This document shows positions 27,200-35,890 of a stretch of 64,000 nucleotides of DNA, piece after piece. This DNA is from Clostridium sp. MB40-C1 (GTDB lineage: Bacteria > Bacillota > Clostridia > Clostridiales > Clostridiaceae), in contig NZ_CP133189.1 in NCBI RefSeq assembly GCF_030913655.1, positions 3,586,001-3,650,000 of the forward strand, read 5' to 3'. The notes under the pieces are model-generated. The model was not told the DNA's origin. It was given only the letters and a program-made list of their open reading frames with translations, and searched no databases. Each line of letters opens with the position of its first letter. Position 1 is the first letter of the stretch. Both the position numbers and the translations under genes were made by a program.

Positions 27200-28429
27200 A
27201 TGAGAATCTTACATACTTCAGATTGGCATCTTGGAAAGATGTTAGAAGGTGCGAGTAGAATGGATGAACAAGAAAAATTTTTAGGAGATTTTATAAATAT
27301 AGTAGAAGAAAAACAGATAGATATGGTTATAATTTCTGGGGATATATATGATAATAGCAATCCTCCTGCTAGAGCAGAAAAAATGTTTTACACTGCTTTA
27401 AAAAAAATATGCAATAAGGGGAAAAGATTAGTTCTTGTAATAGCAGGAAACCATGATAACCCAGAAAGGCTTGCAGCAGCTAGTCCTTTAGCTTATGACC
27501 AAGGAGTTATAATTTTAGGAAGGCCTAAAAGTTGTGCTGAAGTAGGAAAGTGTGGAGAATATGAAATTTTAGATTCAGGAGAAGGATTTATTGAGATAAA
27601 TATAAATGAAGAAAAGGCAGTAATAATAACACTACCTTATCCTAGTGAAAAAAGATTAAATGAGGTTCTTTCAAAAAGTATTGAAGAAGAAGAAAGACAG
27701 AAAAATTATTCTCAAAGGATAGCTGAATTATTTGAACATCTTTCCCAAAAATATAGAGAGGATACTATTAATTTGGCGGTTACTCATATTTTTGTATTAG
27801 GAGGAGAAGAAACGGACTCAGAAAGACCTATACAACTAGGAGGAAGCTTAGCTGTAAGTGCAACAGCGTTACCAGAAAGAGCTCAATATGTTGCACTTGG
27901 GCATTTACACAAACCTCAATATATAAAAGCAAAAACAAAATGTGTTTATTCAGGTTCGCCACTACAATATAGTAAAAGTGAAATTGGATATACTAAAAGT
28001 TGTTATTTAGTAGAGGTAAAGGCTGGGGAGGAAGCAGTAATAGAAGAAATACATTTAAAAAATTATAAACCTATTGAAGTTTGGAAATGTGAATCAGTAG
28101 AAGAAGCAATCAAAAAATGTGAAGATAATGGCGATAAAGATATTTGGGTTTACTTAGAGATAAAGACTGATGAATATATAAGTCAAGAAGATATAAAAAC
28201 AATGAAAAGCTTAAAAGATGACATTTTAGAGATAAAACCTTTAATTCAGAGCGAAGATGAAGAAAATGAAGATTTTTATAATATAAAAGAGAAAAGTATG
28301 AGAGAGCTTTTTAGAGACTTTTATATAAAACAAAGAATGATAGAACCAGATGAAGAAGTAATGGAGTTGTTTTTGAATATAGTTGGCGAAGAGGAAGGGG
28401 ATGAGGAGCATGAAACCCAAAATTCTTAA
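27200..28429 (+). CDS. sbcD: Exonuclease SbcCD subunit D (Mre11-type nuclease)
   Basis: A 409-residue calcineurin-like metallophosphoesterase, the nuclease subunit of SbcCD, which opens DNA hairpins and processes ends. Metal-binding motifs in order: DWHLGK (about 10), SGDIYDNSNPP (about 50), AGNHDNPERL (about 83), then THIFVLGG and LGHLHKPQ. ATG follows AAAGGGGGTGG. It overlaps sbcC by 20 nt, indicating translational coupling. It is notable in a window so rich in long palindromes, since SbcCD cleaves such hairpins; that is context only. Confidence 0.93.
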   Translation: MRILHTSDWHLGKMLEGASRMDEQEKFLGDFINIVEEKQIDMVIISGDIYDNSNPPARAEKMFYTALKKICNKGKRLVLVIAGNHDNPERLAAASPLAYDQGVIILGRPKSCAEVGKCGEYEILDSGEGFIEININEEKAVIITLPYPSEKRLNEVLSKSIEEEERQKNYSQRIAELFEHLSQKYREDTINLAVTHIFVLGGEETDSERPIQLGGSLAVSATALPERAQYVALGHLHKPQYIKAKTKCVYSGSPLQYSKSEIGYTKSCYLVEVKAGEEAVIEEIHLKNYKPIEVWKCESVEEAIKKCEDNGDKDIWVYLEIKTDEYISQEDIKTMKSLKDDILEIKPLIQSEDEENEDFYNIKEKSMRELFRDFYIKQRMIEPDEEVMELFLNIVGEEEGDEEHETQNS

Positions 28430-31400
28430 AATAGAGGGACTAAATTCTTTTGAGAAAGAGCAGAAAATTAATTTTAACAAGCTTACGGAAAAGGGCTTAT
28501 TTGGAATTTTTGGACCAACAGGAAGTGGTAAGTCTACCATTTTAGATGCTATAACTATAGCTTTATACGGGAAAATAACTAGAACTAATAAAGGATATAT
28601 AAATACTGTTACTAAAAACCTAAGTGTAAGTTATGAATTTGAAATTGGAGTAGGAAGAGAAAGAAAAATATACTTAGCTGAAAGAAATTTAAAAGTAGAC
28701 AAACATGGAGCTTACAAAACAAAATATGCTAGGCTTATTGAAAAAAATTATTCTGAAGATAATGTAATTGCAGAGGGACCTAAAGAAGTTCAAAAAGAAA
28801 TTGAAAAAATTATAGGATTGACGGTTGATGACTTTACTCGTTCTGTTGTTCTTCCACAAGGAAAGTTTAGTGAGTTTTTAAGACTAAGTGGAAAAGAAAA
28901 AAGAGATATGTTAGAGAGAATTTTTTCTCTTGAGAAATACGGAAAAAACTTAGTGGATAAGGTAAAAAAATCTAGAAATGAAAAAATAAAAGAACAGAAT
29001 ATATTAACAGGTGAGTTTAAGAAATATGAAGGATTATCAGAAGATGTTTTTAGAGAGAAAGAGAATGAGCTTGAGAAATTAATTGAAGAAGAAGAGATTT
29101 TAAAAATTAAAAAGAGTAATTTAGATAAAGAGTATGAAAAGTATAAGGTTATTTATGACCTTGAGAAAGAGCTTAAGGATTATAAAGTTATAGAAAAAGA
29201 ACTTAGGGATAAGAGTGAAGAATATTTACTGAAAAAGCAAAGTTTAGATAAAGCTAAAAAATCCATAATAGTAAAGCCTTTTATAGATGATTTAAACAAA
29301 AATAAAGTAGATATAGAAAATGCTGAAGCTAAATTAAGAGATCTAGAAGAAAAATTAAATTACATAGATGAAGAATTAAAAATAACAGAAGAAAAATATA
29401 ACATTGTATTAGAGGAAAAAGAAAAAGAAATTCCAGAACTTATAAAAAAAGAAAGCAATCTTCTTCAAGCAACTGAAATTATGAAGAAAATTCAAATTTT
29501 AAAAACAGAAAAAAACAAGTTGCTTAAGGAACACAATGATGTAAAAGGTAGAACAAGTATTTTAGAAAAAGAACTAAATTTACTAACTACTAACAAGCAA
29601 GGTAAAGTTAAACGTAGGGAAGAAATAGATAATAGACTAAAAGATTTAAGAATTGATTTTGACTACAAAGAGAAACTACAGCTTTGTTTTGAAAAGGAAA
29701 AAGAATATAATAAATTAAAAAACAGAAAAGAGGATTTGGATCTAAAAGTTAATACAAAAAATAAGGAAGTTTCGCAAAAAAAGGAAGAACATAAAAAAAT
29801 TTTAGAGGAGCAAAAAAAACTTGATAGTATACTTTTAGAATTAGAAGCTCAAAATAACAAACTTAAAGAAATGAATCCAGGAGATAGCTCATTGCTTTTG
29901 GAAAAATCTCAACAAATAAGTTTTTATGAAAAAAAAATAGAAAAATTATTAGAAAATCAAAAAAGAATACAAGGTTTAGATCAAAGATTAAAAGAAATTT
30001 ATGTAGATAAAAAAACTATAGAAGAGAATTTACATATTGTACAAAATAATTTAAAAAGAAGAGAAGAAGAATTAAATGTTATAGATAAAGAAATAGAGAA
30101 AATAAATAAAAAAAATTTGGCTAGTATTCTTGCAGTGGACTTAAGGGAAGGAAAACCTTGCCCAGTTTGTGGATCCACTCACCATGCTATTTATATGGAG
30201 AAAATAGATAGAAATGTATTAGAAGAAAAGCAAGAAGAAAAAACTCATCTTGAAGTTCTTTTAAAGAATACGAGGGAGAGTTTAAATAATTTTTCTATTA
30301 AATTGATATCTATGGAAAAAGAAGAAGAGAATTTAAAGAGAGATCTAAAAGGAATAGAAGAAGTAATAGGAGAAGTTAATTTTAAAAATTTAGAAGAGAA
30401 AAAAGAAAGCCTTGAAGAAAGTGTTGCACTTTTTAAGAAAAAATATAGTGAGTACAATAAAGAAAAAGAAGAATTGGAGAATCAAATAAAGATTGAAAAT
30501 GAAAAAAAAGCTAATATAAACATGTCAGAAGCTAGGGTTAGCGAAAGTCTTAAAAATGAGAAAATTGTTTTACAAGAGTTAAAAAAAGAGTTATTTACTA
30601 AAATGGAGGAATTTGAAAAAATCACTACTGAATATTTCTCATTAAAAGATGAGTTGAAGATAGAAGATATAGTTTCTGAAATTGAAAAAATAAAAAGTAT
30701 GGAAAAAGAGAGTAGGACTATTGAAAATGAAGAAAAACAATTAGGAAAAGACATTGAAAAGATAGACAAAAATATAGAGGATTTAAAAGAAAATCGAGCA
30801 GCTTTAAATATAGAATTATCAAAGATACTTCAAAGTGGTAAAGAAAAAGCATCTATTATAAAAAGTAATGAAGAAGAGATTGAAAGATTAACAGAAGGTA
30901 AAAATCCTGAAGAGGATATAAAAGTAGTTAAAAGGAGAATTAATGATATTAATGAATTATATAATATCTTGAAGGTAAAATTAGAAAAATATAGAAATGA
31001 AAGACAGGAAATATGGAATGCAAAGTTAAGTGTAAGTCAGACAGTTATAATGCTGATTAATTTACAAAAAGAAAGTATAGAAAAGCTTCAAGGAGCATTA
31101 AAAGAAAATAATTTTAATAATGAAAAAGAAGTAATTGAATTTTTACTGGAAGAAGAAATTATTAAAAATCTGGAAGTAGAAATAAACACATATGAAGAAC
31201 AATTAAATAATGTAAATAACAATATCTATAGAATATATAAAAAGTTAAACGGAGAGCATATTGAAGAAGATACATGGGAAAAAATTAAAAAAGAACGAAT
31301 TCAAAATGAGGAGATACTAAATTCTAAAATAAAAGAAATAGCTGGAATCCAAAAAACAATAGAAGATATGAAAAAAGATTTAAAGGATTTAAAGGAACTT

Positions 31401-31940
31401 AGAAATAAAGAAAAAGATATAAGTCATAGGTTAAGTGTTTTAAATGATATAGGAAAATTAATTGAGGGTAATAAATTTGTAGAATTTGTTTCTATGAATC
31501 AACTTAAATATATCGCAAGAGAAGCTTCAAGAAGGTTAAAGAGTATAACAAGAGATAGATATGCCATTGAAATAGATAGTGAAGGCAATTTTACAATAAG
31601 AGATGATTTTAATGGTGGAGAGATAAGAGATACAAGTACTTTATCAGGAGGAGAAACATTTTTAACTTCATTATCATTAGCTTTGGCTCTTTCATCACAA
31701 GTTCAATTAAAGGGAAGTGCTCCTTTAGAATTTTTCTTTTTAGATGAAGGATTTGGAACTTTGGATTCAGAGTTACTAGATATAGTTATGAATTCATTAG
31801 AAAAGCTTCATAGCGATAAGTTATCGGTAGGTATAATTAGTCATGTAGAGGAGCTTAAAAATAGAGTGCCTATTAAGATTATAGTTAGCCCTGCAAATCA
31901 AGGAGAAGGTGGAAGTAAAGTTACACTAGAATATAGCTAA
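28410..31940 (+). CDS. sbcC: Exonuclease SbcCD subunit C (Rad50-type SMC ATPase)
   Basis: A 1176-residue SMC-like ATPase, partner of SbcD. Walker A is FGPTGSGKST near residue 33; two very long Lys/Glu-rich coiled coils flank a zinc hook CPVCGSTHH (about 583-591); the C-terminal half-ATPase has signature LSGGETFLTSLSLALALS and Walker B EFFFLDEGFGTLD. Length is normal. I place the start at ATG 28410, served by GGAAGGGG, because the TTG frame start at 28383 lacks a ribosome site. A terminator follows the stop. Confidence 0.93.
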   Translation: MKPKILKIEGLNSFEKEQKINFNKLTEKGLFGIFGPTGSGKSTILDAITIALYGKITRTNKGYINTVTKNLSVSYEFEIGVGRERKIYLAERNLKVDKHGAYKTKYARLIEKNYSEDNVIAEGPKEVQKEIEKIIGLTVDDFTRSVVLPQGKFSEFLRLSGKEKRDMLERIFSLEKYGKNLVDKVKKSRNEKIKEQNILTGEFKKYEGLSEDVFREKENELEKLIEEEEILKIKKSNLDKEYEKYKVIYDLEKELKDYKVIEKELRDKSEEYLLKKQSLDKAKKSIIVKPFIDDLNKNKVDIENAEAKLRDLEEKLNYIDEELKITEEKYNIVLEEKEKEIPELIKKESNLLQATEIMKKIQILKTEKNKLLKEHNDVKGRTSILEKELNLLTTNKQGKVKRREEIDNRLKDLRIDFDYKEKLQLCFEKEKEYNKLKNRKEDLDLKVNTKNKEVSQKKEEHKKILEEQKKLDSILLELEAQNNKLKEMNPGDSSLLLEKSQQISFYEKKIEKLLENQKRIQGLDQRLKEIYVDKKTIEENLHIVQNNLKRREEELNVIDKEIEKINKKNLASILAVDLREGKPCPVCGSTHHAIYMEKIDRNVLEEKQEEKTHLEVLLKNTRESLNNFSIKLISMEKEEENLKRDLKGIEEVIGEVNFKNLEEKKESLEESVALFKKKYSEYNKEKEELENQIKIENEKKANINMSEARVSESLKNEKIVLQELKKELFTKMEEFEKITTEYFSLKDELKIEDIVSEIEKIKSMEKESRTIENEEKQLGKDIEKIDKNIEDLKENRAALNIELSKILQSGKEKASIIKSNEEEIERLTEGKNPEEDIKVVKRRINDINELYNILKVKLEKYRNERQEIWNAKLSVSQTVIMLINLQKESIEKLQGALKENNFNNEKEVIEFLLEEEIIKNLEVEINTYEEQLNNVNNNIYRIYKKLNGEHIEEDTWEKIKKERIQNEEILNSKIKEIAGIQKTIEDMKKDLKDLKELRNKEKDISHRLSVLNDIGKLIEGNKFVEFVSMNQLKYIAREASRRLKSITRDRYAIEIDSEGNFTIRDDFNGGEIRDTSTLSGGETFLTSLSLALALSSQVQLKGSAPLEFFFLDEGFGTLDSELLDIVMNSLEKLHSDKLSVGIISHVEELKNRVPIKIIVSPANQGEGGSKVTLEYS

Positions 31941-31947
31941 AAAGTGA

Positions 31948-31990
31948 AAAATCCTAAAAGGAAATTATTTTCTTCTAGGATTTTTTATTT
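31948..31990 (+). terminator. Terminator of sbcDC
   Basis: AAATCCTA (31949-31956) pairs with TAGGATTT (31976-31983), with partial pairing inside, followed by T-rich sequence. Confidence 0.8.
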
Positions 31991-32088
31991 ATGGAAGATT
32001 ATGTATCGAAATAAATATATTCATAGAAATAGATAAAATATAATTAAAAGTCCTTTATATAATCACATAACTATATAGTCTATTTAAA

Positions 32089-32164
32089 TGAGAAAAGTGC
32101 ATGATTTTATAAGCATATAACTTGCATTAAGTATTTTAAATTTTTGATTAAGCAATTTTCTCAA
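32089..32164. repeat. Repeat E, short copy 6
   Basis: ATGAGAAAAGTGCATGATTT at the left, GATTAAGCAATTTTCTCAAA at the right, and AACTTGCATTAAGTATTTTA between. It takes up much of the 31941-32243 gap. Confidence 0.75.
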
Positions 32165-32243
32165 ATAATTTACCAATGAGAATTAATTTTTTTTTCTATC
32201 AAATACTAATGAAAAATAAGATAGTTTAAAGAGGAGTATATAC

Positions 32244-33590
32244 ATGAGATTTATTAGTATTGAAGAAGTAAATGATTTAGATACAAAAATAATTGATAAG
32301 ATGTATAAAAAGCATTACAATCCAGGATTATATAAGTTATTTAAGTTAAGTGGTATGGATAAGAATTTTACAAGAGCTTCTGGGGTACATGTTTATGATG
32401 ATGAAGGAAATGAGTATATAGATTTTTTAAGTGGATTTGGAGCTTTGAATTTAGGTCACAACAATAGAGATGTTATAGAAACAATACAAAAGGTTAGCTC
32501 AAAACCTAATATGCTACAAGTTTCAAAAAATAAATATGCAGCTGTATTGGCAAATAATATAAGTTATTTAACTAAAGGAGAATTAAAATATTCTTTTTTT
32601 ACCAATAGTGGAACTGAGGCAGTTGAAGAGGCTTTAAAATTAGCTCTTTTTTATAAAAAGGGAGGCAACATAGTTTATTTTTCAAAAGCTTATCATGGAA
32701 AGACATTAGGTTCACTTTCAGCTCTTGGAAGTAAAGTTAAATATAAATATAGATCTACCTTGTTAAATTTCATAGAAGTACCTTATGGTAATATTGAAAA
32801 ATTTAAAGAAACAGTAAACAATTATGACGTATCAGGTGTTATAATAGAGCCTATTCAAGGAGAGGGAGGAATTATAGTTTCTAAAAATGGTTTTCTAAAA
32901 GAGCTTAGAGCTATATGTGATAAAAAAGATATAGTTTTAATTTTTGATGAAGTTCAGACTGGACTTGGCAGGTGTGGAAGCATGTTTTGTTATGAAAAGT
33001 TTGGGGTTATTCCTGATATTATGTGTTTAGCAAAATCTTTAAGTGGTGGAATTGTTCCAATTGGATGTGTAGCAGTAGAGGAAATATTATGGGACAATAC
33101 TTATGGTAAGATAAAAAATTCAAGATTTCCAAGTTCAACTTTTGGTGGAAACACTGTAGCTTGTGCAGCGGCTATAAAGACACTAAGCATAATTGAAGAT
33201 AACAAGTTATATGAAAGAGCTGAAGCACTAGGAAATTATACAATAAGTAAGCTTTTAGATTTAAAAAAAAGGCATAAGATTATAAAAGATGTAAGAGGAA
33301 TGGGGCTTATGATAGGAATAGAAATAGGACAATTAAATGAAATTATTCCTACTAAAATTATGGAAGCATCTATGTCAAATATAATCTCCAAGCTAATGAA
33401 TGATTATGGTATAATATCTGGTTTTACAATAAATCGTCCATCTGTGCTAAGAATACAACCTCCTTTAATTATAGATAAAATACAAATAGACTATTTGTTA
33501 TATGGACTAGACAGAGTTTTAGAAGAAGAAAGTGATATATTTAAATTGGGATTAGATAGCACTAAAAATATATTTAAAAATGTTTTTTGA
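32244..33590 (+). CDS. Class III PLP aminotransferase (putrescine/ornithine type)
   Basis: A 448-residue fold-type I, class III aminotransferase. Visible: FTNSGTEAVEEALKLAL (phosphate cup), YHGKTLGSLSALG, the PLP-ring aspartate in LIFDEVQTGLGRCG, and the PLP lysine in MCLAKSLSGGIVPIG (about residue 268). N-terminal length and the YIDFLSGFGALNLGHNN opening resemble putrescine aminotransferase more than acetylornithine aminotransferase. ATG follows GAGGAG. An ABC exporter begins 69 bp downstream and may be co-transcribed. Exact substrate is uncertain. Confidence 0.8.
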   Translation: MRFISIEEVNDLDTKIIDKMYKKHYNPGLYKLFKLSGMDKNFTRASGVHVYDDEGNEYIDFLSGFGALNLGHNNRDVIETIQKVSSKPNMLQVSKNKYAAVLANNISYLTKGELKYSFFTNSGTEAVEEALKLALFYKKGGNIVYFSKAYHGKTLGSLSALGSKVKYKYRSTLLNFIEVPYGNIEKFKETVNNYDVSGVIIEPIQGEGGIIVSKNGFLKELRAICDKKDIVLIFDEVQTGLGRCGSMFCYEKFGVIPDIMCLAKSLSGGIVPIGCVAVEEILWDNTYGKIKNSRFPSSTFGGNTVACAAAIKTLSIIEDNKLYERAEALGNYTISKLLDLKKRHKIIKDVRGMGLMIGIEIGQLNEIIPTKIMEASMSNIISKLMNDYGIISGFTINRPSVLRIQPPLIIDKIQIDYLLYGLDRVLEEESDIFKLGLDSTKNIFKNVF

Positions 33591-33659
33591 AAAATTTTGC
33601 ATATATCTGATAATTGTAATAGAATAATTTGTATATATGTAGGCATGGGGGGTATTTTA

Positions 33660-35393
33660 ATGTTAAAAAAATTTATAAGTTACTATAAACCGCATATGAA
33701 ATTATTTATATTGGATCTTTTTTGTGCGTTTATGGTAGCTGGGATAGATTTATTTTATCCTATGATATCTAGAGAAATAATTAATGAAATTATACCTAAT
33801 TATCAGTTGCAGAGATTTTACAAAATGATTATTATTTTGGCAGTATTATATATAATTAAATTATTATGTAATTATGTAGTTGATTATTGGGGACATGTTG
33901 TAGGGGTAAGGATGCAGTATGATATGAGAAAAGAACTTTTTGCTCATCTTCAGGAATTGCCTTTTAGCTATTTTGATGACAATAAAACAGGGCATCTTAT
34001 GTCAAGAATAGTAAATGATTTAATGGAAGTTTCAGAGTTAGCACATCACGGACCAGAAGATTTATTCATATCTTTAATTATGATTTTAGGATCTTTTTTA
34101 GCTCTTTGTACAATAAATTTGAAATTAACTCTTATTGTATTTATTTTTGTTCCAATTATGTTTTGGTTTGCTATAAAAAAGAGAGTTAATATGAATAATG
34201 CATTTAGGGATGTTAGAAAAAGAGTTGCTAACGTAAATGCTAAAATTGAAAGCAGTATATCTGGAATTCGAGTTGCAAAGTCTTTTACAAATGAAGATTA
34301 TGAAATGGAAAAATTTGATAAAGGCAATACTGAGTTTAGAGAATCAAGGGAATATGCATATAAAACCATGGCAGAGTTTTTCTCTGGAATTAGATTTCTG
34401 ATGGATATGTTAAATCTAATTGTTATTTTTGCAGGAGGAATATTTGCTTATAAAAGACTTATAAGTATAGGAGATTTAGTAGCGTATTTTTTATATATAG
34501 GTTCATTTATGCAACCTATAAGAAGATTAACTGCTTTTGTAGAACAATATCAATCAGGAATGACTGGCTTTGAAAGATTTACAGAAATTATGAATGTGAA
34601 ACCTGAAATAAAGGATAAAGAAGATGCTATAGAATTGAAGGATGTAAAAGGAGATATATCTTTTAATAATGTTAGTTTTAATTATGATGATAAGAAATCT
34701 ATTCTATCCAATATAAACTTGGAAGTAGAGAAAGGAAAGACACTGGCTTTTGTTGGACCTTCTGGAGGGGGAAAGACAACATTGTGTCATTTAATTCCTA
34801 GGTTTTATGAAGTGACAGAAGGAAATATATTTATAGATGGAAAAAATGTAAAGGATGTTACTTTAAAGTCTCTTAGAGAAAACATTGGAATAGTACAGCA
34901 AGATATATTTTTATTCGGAGGTACTATAAAAGAAAATATATTATATGGTAATGCTCAGGCTTCAGATGAAGAAGTTATACAAGCTGCACGAAATGCCAAT
35001 ATACATGATTTCATAATGAGTTTGCCCTGTGGGTATGATACCTATGTGGGAGAAAGAGGAATAAAGCTTTCTGGTGGTCAAAAACAGAGAATTTCTATAG
35101 CTAGAGTTTTTCTTAAGAATCCGCCAATATTGATTTTAGATGAAGCTACATCAGCTCTAGATAACGCTACTGAAATAATAATTCAAAAATCATTAGAAAA
35201 GTTATCTAAGGATAGAACTACTATTGTAGTAGCTCATAGGCTTTCAACTATAAAAAATGCAGATGAAATAATAGTTTTAACAAATAATGGAATACAGGAA
35301 AAAGGGAATCATGAAAAACTTATAGAAAAAGAGGGGATATATTCTAAACTTTATAAAGCACAATTTAAAGGATATATTCCTGACGAAGCATAA
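33660..35393 (+). CDS. ABC exporter, fused permease and ATPase
   Basis: A 577-residue type IV ABC half-transporter (MsbA/BmrA-like). Six membrane segments span about residues 15-300, and the ATPase follows with Walker A VGPSGGGKTT (about 362-371), Q-loop IGIVQQDIFLF, signature LSGGQKQRIS and Walker B ILILDEATSALD, then the H-loop VAHRLSTIK. It should work as a homodimer to export a lipid, drug or peptide. I choose the ATG at 33660 because it follows GGGGGG; the frame is open back to 33597 but without a ribosome site. The upstream aminotransferase might make or modify its cargo, which is speculative. Confidence 0.88.
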   Translation: MLKKFISYYKPHMKLFILDLFCAFMVAGIDLFYPMISREIINEIIPNYQLQRFYKMIIILAVLYIIKLLCNYVVDYWGHVVGVRMQYDMRKELFAHLQELPFSYFDDNKTGHLMSRIVNDLMEVSELAHHGPEDLFISLIMILGSFLALCTINLKLTLIVFIFVPIMFWFAIKKRVNMNNAFRDVRKRVANVNAKIESSISGIRVAKSFTNEDYEMEKFDKGNTEFRESREYAYKTMAEFFSGIRFLMDMLNLIVIFAGGIFAYKRLISIGDLVAYFLYIGSFMQPIRRLTAFVEQYQSGMTGFERFTEIMNVKPEIKDKEDAIELKDVKGDISFNNVSFNYDDKKSILSNINLEVEKGKTLAFVGPSGGGKTTLCHLIPRFYEVTEGNIFIDGKNVKDVTLKSLRENIGIVQQDIFLFGGTIKENILYGNAQASDEEVIQAARNANIHDFIMSLPCGYDTYVGERGIKLSGGQKQRISIARVFLKNPPILILDEATSALDNATEIIIQKSLEKLSKDRTTIVVAHRLSTIKNADEIIVLTNNGIQEKGNHEKLIEKEGIYSKLYKAQFKGYIPDEA

Positions 35394-35481
35394 TTAACAT
35401 TTAAATGTGGTAAATAAAATTCCATAATAGTTGCGAACATACAATGTAAAAAAATAATCATAAACCCCTTAAATAATGGAT

Positions 35482-35518
35482 CAAACCCTTATAATAAGAG
35501 GGTTTGTGATTTTTTAAT
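35482..35518 (+). terminator. Terminator after ABC exporter
   Basis: CAAACCCT (35482-35489) pairs with AGGGTTTG (35499-35506), followed closely by TTTTTT. Confidence 0.82.
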
Positions 35519-35792
35519 TTAATTTTAAATTAGGTATTGCTCTTTTTGTCAAAAAGGGATATTATACTGTTACTATGATACAAATAAAAATAGTCTAGCA
35601 TTTTAAATATATATAATCTAAACAAAATTTGCAAAAATTTCAAATAAATACTATAATACGTTGTTGTGAATAATAAAAGAAGATGATTAAAAAAATACCC
35701 GTATCCGGTGAATAAATACTATTATCTATAAACACTAAAGGAAAAAAATTATATTAATGTAGAAATTTGTTAAATTTCACATACTAAATATA
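35519..35792. other. AT-rich gap before the activase gene
   Basis: No ORF of note. The only unusual spot is a small less AT-rich stretch, ACCCGTATCCGGTGAATA, at about 35695. Just before the leader hairpin is a short inverted repeat GAAATTTGTTAAATTTC (about 35763). Confidence 0.4.
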
Positions 35793-35830
35793 TTCACTAA
35801 GGGGACAACCTCTTAGTTTTTTTAGTGAAA
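35793..35830 (+). terminator. Terminator-like hairpin in leader of activase gene
   Basis: CTAAGGGG pairs with CCTCTTAG across an ACAA loop, followed by TTTTTTT; an alternative outer pairing joins TTCACTAA with TTTAGTGAA. It sits about 60 bp before the activase start, so it could be an attenuator or the end of an upstream small transcript. Confidence 0.55.
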
Positions 35831-35890
35831 CTACTGTTGATAACTCATATATATATAGTTTAAATAATAAAAAACGCAGGAGGAGAGAAA

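Noticed and set aside
35690-35712. CCCGTATCCGG stretch as a riboswitch core
   Set aside because: It matches no aptamer pattern I know and has no clear paired context.
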